DNA from: JAFDZW01 sp035632315
GTDB lineage: Bacteria; Bacteroidota; Ignavibacteria; Palsa-1295
Direction of reading: 5' to 3'
Assembly (NCBI GenBank): GCA_035632315.1
Contig: DASQGZ010000041.1
Location: forward strand, 1-13,142
Length of the DNA: 13,142 bases
The position numbers and the translations under genes were made by a program. Of this stretch, positions 8,001-13,142 are shown one piece after another (within the stretch, counting starts at the first letter, position 1; every line of letters starts with the position of its first letter). Under the pieces are notes generated by a model. That model was not told where the DNA came from and made no database searches. It worked only from the letters and a program-made list of their open reading frames with translations.

Positions 8001-8327
8001 CTTCGTGCTTTCGTGATAACCGAGTACCCGAGCCTCAACGGTATGAACCCCTGCAGGTACATTTTTTATCGAGTAATTGCCTTTGACATCGGAACGTGCT
8101 CCGTAGCCGGCAAGATCGGTGATCTTGACGACAACACCCGGAACGCCATCCTTCGTATCGGCATCGGTTATTGTTCCTGTGATGGTAGCTCGCGTCTGTG
8201 CGCGTAAGCTGGTGAAGAGTGAGATAGTTACGAACGCGGCAACAATTGTAAATGCTGCCATACGCGAAGCGATGCGCATACCGAATCGTGTATGCGGCAC
8301 TTCAAGATTGTTCTTGATTCTATGCAT
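5073..8327 (-). CDS. SusC/RagA-family TonB-dependent outer-membrane transporter
   Basis: A 1084-residue outer-membrane protein. A hydrophobic signal segment lies at ~22-42, ending at LRAQ. It is followed by a carboxypeptidase-regulatory-like domain (~47-126; ATITGTITDADTKDGVPGV, KGNYSIKNVPAGVHTVEARV), a TonB-box-like EIVVTG at 133-138, and the plug (~145-276). The plug has the SusC signatures AISGRVTGVSV, IYVVDGVIID and IESIEILKGASSSALYGS followed by LAANGVVLITTKK. The rest is the 22-strand barrel, ending in an aromatic residue (FGISLTY). Known for the family: energised by TonB-ExbBD, it imports large nutrients passed on by the SusD lid. It is co-transcribed with the SusD-like gene downstream. 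The start is uncertain: the ATG at 8327 lacks a clear Shine-Dalgarno, and Met17 (8279) would give a more usual 28-residue signal peptide. No anti-sigma-interacting STN domain precedes the regulatory-like domain, so sigma/anti-sigma control through this protein is unlikely. Confidence 0.95.
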   Translation of the reverse strand: MHRIKNNLEVPHTRFGMRIASRMAAFTIVAAFVTISLFTSLRAQTRATITGTITDADTKDGVPGVVVKITDLAGYGARSDVKGNYSIKNVPAGVHTVEARVLGYHESTKKVTVDADNVTLDFVLSVRAIQQNEIVVTGLSGEIDRKSLGASIGSVNGEDVARVVSSTAIDAISGRVTGVSVTRNGGVVGAGTYLDIRGRKTISGTSEPIYVVDGVIIDNSSLYDDHQNAGSIQLSNRVTDLNPEDIESIEILKGASSSALYGSLAANGVVLITTKKAHVTNDISRASVTLSSSIQSDMASGTIPLQTTFGQSVPYKPGTGGAPGTPGSSTSYGDPLPAGTPTYDHSKDAFRTGTSLINSISISGGTPAFNYVLNGSLENLQGIIINNNMDRRNLRLNIGATFAPELSIQSNTNFINSSTSLPQEGSNTSGLVLGALRTPPEFNNALAYEPDGTQRRFARYDNPFWTVDNNKFNSEINRIIHSSTLKWTPLDWLSVEGRIGADHYEYDNSERLGVGSATSASRLGSVRHELITQTSVNTDLIASAVWKPTDDIVTKFQLGGQTVWGNSTLNDVQATQTLPFYDQFGAGATQTGLSSEVHTKTIGAFLTGQGTWMDRLTLSAGIRRDNSSVFGANNKFHYYPQAGLSYQISDEPFWQDIKSTVSTFRLRASYGEAGNPSLPAPYGTNFLYSTYGFNDPWQRTPIQNTRNGLSGLRQGSGTDQSFILAGNPDIAPELNIERELGFDLGFLNDRLSVEFSYYHQTIFDMIINVPLPTSTGFDQLPENAGSMWNEGFEWGINAIPVKAEDFSWHTGFNYSRNYNLVTSLKVASGGVIDIPGGFTGMYNAAIVGRPLGMLYGTGWLRDSKGNIVYSSLVKGSKGQDSVANDFGGNNYVGAPQIDQNALHVIGDPNAHWQFSWSNDFKIFKDLSVSFLIDGMIGQQIWNGTKGTLYNFGTAADTKDRNQIWVNNRGDTVMDYSDPTKPVPVTKIALYQQYSNGFFINEPFIEDGSYVKLREVSISYDWHGLRDWKIETVRFTVTARNLHTWTNYTGYDPEINTFAQSEARGYDYFTISQSRSYRFGISLTY

Positions 8328-8346
8328 ACGTCACTGAGATGATATA

Positions 8347-8358
8347 TTGTGAACACAA
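8347..8358. promoter_or_regulatory. Short dyad near the SusC start
   Basis: TTGTGAACACAA has 5-bp arms and a 2-bp spacer. It lies 19 bp upstream of the annotated SusC start and could be a small operator or an RNA hairpin in the leader. Short enough to occur by chance. Confidence 0.25.
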
Positions 8359-8370
8359 CACTACAAAGCA

Positions 8371-8450
8371 GGCACGCTCACGTGGCTTCTCACATCCGAT
8401 TGCTCAACACAACTCAAAAGAGCATATCTAAAAAATGTGAGACTCGTGCC
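8371..8450 (-). ncRNA. Possible structured 5' leader of the SusCD operon
   Basis: On the minus strand an 80-nt segment can form three nested helices: GGCACG/CGTGCC (8445-8450 with 8371-8376), TCTCACAT/ATGTGAGA (8435-8442 with 8388-8395) and TGCTC/GAGCA (8420-8424 with 8401-8405). Unpaired bulges are 2 and 11 nt between helices 1 and 2, and 10 and 5 nt between helices 2 and 3. A competing small hairpin CTC-TTTT-GAG overlaps helix 3. It ends 43 nt before the SusC ATG, a position suited to a regulatory leader. It matches no riboswitch consensus that I recognise. The pairing is seen in the sequence; that it acts as an RNA is inference. Confidence 0.4.
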
Positions 8451-8462
8451 AACCTCCACTTA

Positions 8463-8497
8463 CAATAATAATACATTTTTCTCGAAAGTGTACCAAA
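8463..8497 (-). promoter_or_regulatory. Possible Bacteroidota-type promoter of the SusCD operon
   Basis: On the minus strand TTTG (8494-8497) is followed after about 20-23 nt by TATTATTATTG (8463-8473), which resembles the -33 TTTG and -7 TAnnTTTG boxes with one mismatch. A start about 5 nt downstream would place the first base just before helix 1 of the possible leader. The region is very AT-rich, so similar words arise easily. Confidence 0.35.
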
Positions 8498-8506
8498 ATT
8501 ATTTTA

Positions 8507-8542
8507 TAATTTAATAATATTGGAGAACTGTAATTTAATAAT
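8507..8542. repeat. 12-bp direct repeat upstream of the SusC promoter
   Basis: TAATTTAATAAT occurs at 8507-8518 and 8531-8542, a 24-bp period. It lies in the AT-rich part of the 336-bp gap between SusC and tRNA-Ala, just upstream of the possible promoter, so it could be a paired binding site. In AT-only sequence, chance repetition is a real alternative. The rest of 8543-8590 shows no feature. Confidence 0.3.
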
Positions 8543-8590
8543 TAGCAAAAATTAAGAAGAATAATGAGGAATCAGAATGTTGAAAGACTC

Positions 8591-8621
8591 CTATAACTAT
8601 ATGATATGCATATAGTTATAG
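8591..8621. promoter_or_regulatory. Perfect 12-bp dyad, possible operator or tRNA-Ala terminator
   Basis: CTATAACTATAT (8591-8602) and ATATAGTTATAG (8610-8621) are exact inverted copies around the 7-nt spacer GATATGC. It lies 42 nt beyond the tRNA-Ala 3' end and 263 bp upstream of SusC. No T-run follows on either strand, so an operator or a hairpin-only terminator are both possible. Confidence 0.55.
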
Positions 8622-8663
8622 AACTTACGATAAAAGAACTTTGATTACAGTACGGTTGGGTTG

Positions 8664-8736
8664 TGGAGCTGAGGGGACTCGAACCCCTCACCTTTTGAAT
8701 GCCATTCAAACGCTCTACCAGATGAGCTACAGCCCC
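8664..8736 (-). tRNA. tRNA-Ala (anticodon GGC)
   Basis: A 73-nt cloverleaf. The acceptor stem GGGGCTG/CAGCTCC has one G-T pair, the D arm is GCTC/GAGC and the anticodon stem TTTGA/TCAAA holds loop ATGGCAT with anticodon GGC. The T arm is AGGGG/CCCCT with TTCGAGT, and the discriminator is A. CCA is not encoded. Confidence 0.96.
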
Positions 8737-8807
8737 GGGGTCAAGCTTAAAGCTTAAACGAAATGCGGCAAGTAAACCTGTTTATTGTCTGAGACGGTTC
8801 CCCGCTT

Positions 8808-8866
8808 GAATTGTGAATTTTTTCTCAATTCTCCGTTCTCAATTCTCAGTTCTCAAATCACAATTC
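8808..8866 (-). repeat. Stem enclosing a GAGAATT-type tandem repeat, just after comM
   Basis: Arms GAATTGTGA (8808-8816) and TCACAATTC (8858-8866) are a perfect 9-bp inverted repeat that begins 1 bp after the comM stop. The 41-nt interior, read on the minus strand, holds two copies of a 14-bp unit (GAGAACTGAGAATT and GAGAACGGAGAATT) plus a partial third. It may act as the 3' end structure of the comM message, though no classical T-run follows. The rest of the gap to tRNA-Ala (8737-8807) shows only a tandem AAGCTTA pair near 8744, just upstream of the tRNA. Confidence 0.6.
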
Positions 8867-8867
8867 C

Positions 8868-10448
8868 TCATGCGTTCCAAAACTGTCTGTCCAAACTTCT
8901 GTATTGGATCGCTTCGGATAAATGCGAGTTCTCGATCTTCTCGCTCGATGCAAGGTCGGCGATCGTGCGTGCGACTTTCAAGATACGATCGTATGCACGG
9001 GCCGAATGCCCCATCCGCGTCATTGCTTTCTTGAGCAACTCCCTCCCGTCTTCTCCGATGTCACAATAGTCCTGGATCAACTTCGGAGAAAGATCGGCGT
9101 TCTTATAAATTTTCTGTTTCGGGTTAGACGCATTGAGCGGTTCATATCGCTCGCGTTGTAATTCACGCGCTTCGAGAACCCGCTCGCGAATATTCTTCGA
9201 CGGCTCGCCGGATGCTTTCTTTTGTAAGTCTTCGATCTTCACGCTCGGAACATCAACATGAATATCGATACGGTCAAGCAGTGGTCCGGAAATCTTACTC
9301 ATATAGCGTGTACGCATCTGTTCGGTGCACGTACATTGATGCAGCGCCGAACCGAAATTGCCGCATGGGCACGGGTTCATTGCGCACAACAGCATAAAAT
9401 TCGCGGGATAATCGACCGTCAGTTTTACTCGTGAGATCGTTACATGCCCGTCTTCGAGCGGTTGACGAAGAACTTCGAGCACATTGCGCTGAAACTCCGG
9501 CAGTTCATCGAGAAACAGAACACCATGATGGGCAAGCGAAATTTCTCCCGGACGAATGTTACTCATCCCTCCGCCAACAAGCGCCGCATCGGAGATGGTA
9601 TGATGCGGCGAGCGGAACGGCCGCTCGGTCAGCATCGGTGTATTGGCAGGGAGAATTCCTGAAACCGAATGTATCTTCGTTGTTTCGAGCGCCTCTTCCA
9701 TCGTCAGTTGTGGCATGATCGACGAAAATCGTTTCGCGAGCATACTTTTACCCGAACCCGGAGAGCCGATCATAATGACATTATGCCCGCCCGCCGCTGC
9801 AACTTCAAGGGCTCGCTTGACGGTATCTTGCCCTTTCACGTCGGCGAAGTCAACATGAAAATTATCTATGCGTTTTTTGAACAGATCCTTTACATCAACT
9901 GTCGTTCGTTCGAGAACCGATGTGCCATTAAGCAAACCAACCGCTTCGCGAAGTGTCGAAACGCCATAAATTTCCATTTCCGAGACAAGCGCCGCTTCCT
10001 GCGAATTTTCTTTAGGCAGGATAATACCTTTCAGAGTCGGAATTTCTTTACGAACATCGCGCCCGTGCAATGCGACATTGAGCGCTCCGTGGATCGGACG
10101 CACCGAGCCGTCGAGCGCAAGTTCGCCGAGCAACAGATATTTCGAGATCGCTTCCGGGTCGATGAATCCTGCCGCCGAAAGCAAACCAAGCGCGATAGGC
10201 AGATCGAAACCGCTTCCCTCTTTACGAATATCCGCCGGTGCAAGATTGATCGTGATGCGTTTTGAAAAATCGAATGGCAGACCGGAATTCTTCATCGCCG
10301 CCATCACACGCTCTTTGCTTTCTTTGACGGCGGAGTCCGGCAGACCGACCATGATAAAATTCGGCGACATATTCTCGATATGGCATTCTATTTCGATGGT
10401 ATATGCCTCAATGCCCTGAGTTGTAGCGGAGTAACAGCGCGAAAACAT
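8868..10448 (-). CDS. comM: ComM/YifB-family Mg-chelatase-like AAA+ ATPase
   Basis: A 526-residue protein, the normal length for the family. An N-terminal ChlI/Lon-like domain covers ~20-142. It is followed by the AAA+ Mg-chelatase domain with Walker A GSPGSGKS (228-235; Lys234), a PFRSPHHTISDAALVGGG signature (277-294), Walker B GVLFLDELPEF (309-319), and the NPCPCG and CTCT cysteine pairs (358-374) common in non-proteobacterial members. The C-terminal helical domain carries TRMGHSARAYDRILKVARTIADL. Known from ComM of naturally competent bacteria: a hexameric helicase that drives branch migration during integration of transformed DNA. Whether this organism is competent is not shown, as YifB homologues are widespread. 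The start at 10448 fits the conserved N-terminus (FSRCYSATTQGIEAY). It is divergent from the STAND gene, with only 21 bp between start codons. Confidence 0.95.
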   Translation of the reverse strand: MFSRCYSATTQGIEAYTIEIECHIENMSPNFIMVGLPDSAVKESKERVMAAMKNSGLPFDFSKRITINLAPADIRKEGSGFDLPIALGLLSAAGFIDPEAISKYLLLGELALDGSVRPIHGALNVALHGRDVRKEIPTLKGIILPKENSQEAALVSEMEIYGVSTLREAVGLLNGTSVLERTTVDVKDLFKKRIDNFHVDFADVKGQDTVKRALEVAAAGGHNVIMIGSPGSGKSMLAKRFSSIMPQLTMEEALETTKIHSVSGILPANTPMLTERPFRSPHHTISDAALVGGGMSNIRPGEISLAHHGVLFLDELPEFQRNVLEVLRQPLEDGHVTISRVKLTVDYPANFMLLCAMNPCPCGNFGSALHQCTCTEQMRTRYMSKISGPLLDRIDIHVDVPSVKIEDLQKKASGEPSKNIRERVLEARELQRERYEPLNASNPKQKIYKNADLSPKLIQDYCDIGEDGRELLKKAMTRMGHSARAYDRILKVARTIADLASSEKIENSHLSEAIQYRSLDRQFWNA

Positions 10449-10456
10449 TTATATAT

Positions 10457-10461
10457 AGGTG
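10457..10461 (+). promoter_or_regulatory. Ribosome binding site supporting the STAND gene start
   Basis: AGGTG lies 8 nt before the in-frame ATG at 10470. This favours that start over the downstream GTG at 10560, which has no such site. Confidence 0.5.
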
Positions 10462-10469
10462 CTTATGAT

Positions 10470-13142
10470 ATGATGGTACTAAAATACGAAAACTCAGGGG
10501 CAATCCATCCGAACCCCTCACCCACTGCATTCGTTAGTCACGTTTATAACACCCTGGACGTGCCACAAAACCAGTCTGAGCTTCGAATTTTTGTCTCTTC
10601 GACATTTCACGATCTCGAAGAGGAGCGTGAGTATTTGGTCAAGCGTGTATTCCCCGAAATACGACAACTCTGCCGCGAGCGCGGTGTCGAATTTACCGAA
10701 ATAGATCTTCGCTGGGGTCTTACTGAAGAAGAAGCGACGCACGGAAAGATCATCCGCACTTGCCTCGAAGAAATAGATCGCTGCCGCCCCTATTTTATTG
10801 GGATACTCGGCGAGCGGTACGGCTGGTCGCCGAAATTTCATGAAGTTCAAAAAGATGCCGACCTCATCCGTAAATATCCGTGGATCGAAGATGCTGCCGC
10901 CGACGGAGCAAGCATCGTTGAAATGGAGTTCGATTACGGTGTACTTCAAAATCCCGCGGCTGCAATTGGTGCGTACTTCTACTTTCGCAAACCCGGTCAT
11001 CGCCGAGTGAGCGATGAAAGTTCAAAAAAGCTTGACACACTGAAAAAACGTGCCCGCGCAAGCAAACGGCCGGCAAGAGAATTTTCTTCCACCACAGAAC
11101 TCGGAGAGTTGGTTCGCCGTGATCTTAAACAACTCATCGAAGAACAGTGGTACACCAATGAACCGTCCAGTATTATCAATCTCGAACGCTCGGCACACGA
11201 AGCGTTCGCGTCATCGCGCCGACGGGCATATATTGTCAACCCGGTATATCTCAAACACTTTGATCGATTTGCCGAAGGCGCGAACGAATCTACCCCGCTT
11301 GTTATTTCCGGCATTTCCGGCAGTGGCAAAAGTTCTCTCATCGCCTATCTTGCAAAGCATTACCTGCGGCACAATCCGGACGCGTTCGTCATCGAGCATT
11401 ATATCGGAGCTTCGACAACCACGTCGGATTATTCGGGAGTATTGCGGCATATTTGCCTCGAGATCAAAGATCGGCTCTCGATCGAAGATGAGATCCCGAC
11501 TTCGACAGAAGAATTGGCACAGACGTTTCCCAGTTGGCTTGCAAAAGTGCAGAACGAGAAATTTCTGGTCTTCATTGACGCCCTTAATCAACTTGAAGGC
11601 GGCGCGTCGCTCGGACTTGGCTGGCTTCCGGAGTATCTGCCGCCAAATGTACGGTTGATCTGTTCGACAACCGAAGGAGAGCCTCTCGAAGCGCTTCGCA
11701 AACGAAATTTGCAAGAGCTTAAAATGCATCCGATCGATGAGGACGAACGCGAGTCCATTATCGTCCGATTCCTTGGTGAGTACCATAAAGCGCTGAGCCA
11801 CAAGCAAACGAAGCTGCTCGCAAGCGATCCGAAATCTGCTTCGCCGCTTTTCCTGCGTACGGTTCTCGAAGAGTTGCGTATTCTTGGCATATTCGAAGGA
11901 GTCGAATCGCATATATCACATTACCTAGAAGCCGGTGACCTGAACGATCTTTTCAAGCTGGTACTCGAACGAATGGAGCATGACTATGGCGAACTGATCG
12001 TCGCCGAGATCATGACATTGCTTTGGTCGTCACGGCACGGTCTTTCGGAAACGGAATTGCTCGACCTTTTTAATTTTAATGCTGTTTCGCCGGATGATCA
12101 GCCTGTTACACGCCTTGATCTTTCGATGCTGCTATCGGCTCTTGATTTTCATTTGATTCGCAAGGACGGGCGTATCGGTTTTTTCCATAATTATCTCCGA
12201 GATGCTGTTGAAACCCGCTATCTGTCGGAAGGTACCATAAAATGCGCTGCTCACTGTAAGCTGGCAACATATTTTCGTACTCATCCTGTCAGTAAACGCC
12301 GTGTGGACGAAGAACCCTGGCAATGGCAGCAAGCCGAGGAGTGGGAAGAATTGCGTGATACGTTAGTAGATGTTGAAGCATTCCCATTGCTCGCCTCGAA
12401 AGAACGACAATACGAATTACTTGGATATTGGAGAAAGCTTAAAGGGAAATATGATATAACGTCTGAATACCTAAAGATGATCAATATTTTCTATCCGAAC
12501 GGTATACAATCTCTGAATAAGCAAGAGTCACTCTCGATTCTCTCAGACTTTTTTGTAGTGTGCGGAATGTATGATCTCGCCGAATCAACCATAATTCAAG
12601 CGATTGATTGTGCAAAATACTTAGGTGGCTCATCAATCAAAATCGCAAAACTTGAAGAAAAATTAGGAGACATCTATTTTCATAAGTCAGAGTATGAGCT
12701 GGCAGAGCAAATATATTCTAAATTATCAGAAACCTTTATGGCCGAACTCGGGCCGTTGGACCCTCAAACAATTGATATCATTAATAGCCGAGGGATTACA
12801 CTCGGTTTTTTGGGGCGGAGGCAAGAGGCGATCATGTTGTTATCAGAGTGTCTTCACAATATTCAAAGTGATCTCCAACCGAGTCAAAATTTATCTCCCT
12901 TGCTTGCGAATCTCGCACATATTAATAATGAAGAGCATCAATATGATCGCGCCATTGACCTGATTGAAAAATGTATTTCAATCGTCGAACGCGAAAACGG
13001 CCTCGAAAGTACATTATTAATCCAGCCGCTCCACACGTTAGGGATCGCGTTACGAAATTTGGACGAGTTCTCAAAGTCAAAGAAAACTTACAAACGTGCT
13101 GTGTCGATAAGCCTCAAATATCTTGGCCATTCACACCCGTTG
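10470..13142 (+). CDS. STAND NTPase: DUF4062 - NACHT-type NTPase - TPR repeats (3' truncated)
   Basis: An uninterrupted frame of 891 codons runs off the right edge. After a nonconserved ~37-residue leader comes a DUF4062 domain (~38-175): LRIFVSSTFHDLEEEREYL at 38-56, IDLRWGLTEEEA from 78, YFIGILGERYGW at 108-119 and SIVEMEF at 148-154. Then follow a linker, a P-loop NTPase with Walker A GISGSGKS (281-288; Lys287) and Walker B LVFIDALNQLEG (Asp370), a winged-helix-like helical region (~490-610), and TPR-like repeats from ~727 to the edge. This order resembles eukaryotic TEP1, NWD1 and NPHP3. Bacterial DUF4062-STAND proteins are suspected sensors in signalling or antiphage defence: ligand binding to the repeats triggers NTP-dependent oligomerisation. 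DUF4062 is thought to be TIR/Rossmann-like; an effector role here is inference. Start: ATG 10470 (or 10473) with AGGTG upstream; GTG 10560 is the alternative. The TPR half is notably AT-richer. Confidence 0.9.
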   Translation, partial: MMVLKYENSGAIHPNPSPTAFVSHVYNTLDVPQNQSELRIFVSSTFHDLEEEREYLVKRVFPEIRQLCRERGVEFTEIDLRWGLTEEEATHGKIIRTCLEEIDRCRPYFIGILGERYGWSPKFHEVQKDADLIRKYPWIEDAAADGASIVEMEFDYGVLQNPAAAIGAYFYFRKPGHRRVSDESSKKLDTLKKRARASKRPAREFSSTTELGELVRRDLKQLIEEQWYTNEPSSIINLERSAHEAFASSRRRAYIVNPVYLKHFDRFAEGANESTPLVISGISGSGKSSLIAYLAKHYLRHNPDAFVIEHYIGASTTTSDYSGVLRHICLEIKDRLSIEDEIPTSTEELAQTFPSWLAKVQNEKFLVFIDALNQLEGGASLGLGWLPEYLPPNVRLICSTTEGEPLEALRKRNLQELKMHPIDEDERESIIVRFLGEYHKALSHKQTKLLASDPKSASPLFLRTVLEELRILGIFEGVESHISHYLEAGDLNDLFKLVLERMEHDYGELIVAEIMTLLWSSRHGLSETELLDLFNFNAVSPDDQPVTRLDLSMLLSALDFHLIRKDGRIGFFHNYLRDAVETRYLSEGTIKCAAHCKLATYFRTHPVSKRRVDEEPWQWQQAEEWEELRDTLVDVEAFPLLASKERQYELLGYWRKLKGKYDITSEYLKMINIFYPNGIQSLNKQESLSILSDFFVVCGMYDLAESTIIQAIDCAKYLGGSSIKIAKLEEKLGDIYFHKSEYELAEQIYSKLSETFMAELGPLDPQTIDIINSRGITLGFLGRRQEAIMLLSECLHNIQSDLQPSQNLSPLLANLAHINNEEHQYDRAIDLIEKCISIVERENGLESTLLIQPLHTLGIALRNLDEFSKSKKTYKRAVSISLKYLGHSHPL

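Noticed and set aside
8371..8450. Cobalamin, TPP, SAM or cyclic-di-GMP riboswitch upstream of SusC.
   Set aside because: None of the conserved core words of those classes that I know is present; only the generic structured-leader call is kept.
10493..10522. CGAACCCCTCACC (10510-10522) is identical to 13 bp of the tRNA-Ala T arm (8680-8692), with AGGGG before it, like an attachment-site remnant.
   Set aside because: The match is confined to the T-arm region and lacks the acceptor stem. An element in the tRNA 3' end would extend to the left of 8664, whereas this copy is to the right beyond comM. It falls in the start region of the STAND gene and is probably chance.
11211..11912. A 233-codon minus-strand open frame inside the STAND gene.
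   Set aside because: The plus strand encodes the P-loop and Walker B here; the minus frame has no recognisable domain.
1..13142. CRISPR array, integrase, transposase or insertion-sequence ends.
   Set aside because: No regularly spaced repeats, recombinase-like proteins or terminal inverted repeats with target duplications were seen, apart from the cmk-tail repeats reported above.

Overview
The window looks like a chromosomal segment from the Bacteroidota/Chlorobiota/Ignavibacteriota (FCB) superphylum, most plausibly an Ignavibacteria- or Kapabacteria-like lineage. The evidence is a protein ending in a type IX secretion (T9SS) sorting tail, a SusC/SusD outer-membrane pair, two tRNA genes without encoded CCA, weak Shine-Dalgarno sequences at most starts and roughly balanced base composition. 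The lineage is inferred from gene content, since no marker gene settles it.

Layout, left to right. (1) Bases 1-1112 (+) hold the C-terminal part of a secreted T9SS cargo protein, followed by a strong bidirectional terminator. (2) Bases 1215-3331 (-) hold a compact operon: a LEA14/WHy-like lipoprotein, cytidylate kinase (cmk) and a VIT1/CCC1-type iron/manganese transporter that overlaps cmk by 4 bp. Beyond the transporter stop lies a second, orphan copy of the cmk 3' tail, which suggests the transporter was inserted at the 3' end of cmk. (3) tRNA-Asp(GTC) (-) with its own terminator. (4) A SusC/SusD operon (-, 8327 to 3648) with a terminator at its end. Its 336-bp upstream region holds a possible three-helix structured leader, a possible promoter and a perfect 12-bp dyad. 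(5) tRNA-Ala(GGC) (-). (6) comM (-), followed directly by a stem enclosing a short tandem repeat. (7) Starting only 21 bp from the comM start and running off the right edge (+) is a large STAND NTPase: DUF4062, then a NACHT-type P-loop NTPase, then TPR repeats. This is the layout of eukaryotic TEP1/NPHP3/NWD1 proteins and of bacterial STAND proteins linked to defence or signalling.

Most genes are housekeeping or envelope functions: nutrient import by SusCD, metal transport, pyrimidine salvage, transformation-associated helicase. The two regions that stand out are the STAND NTPase, whose TPR half differs sharply in composition and leucine codon use from its DUF4062/NTPase half, and the cmk/transporter junction.
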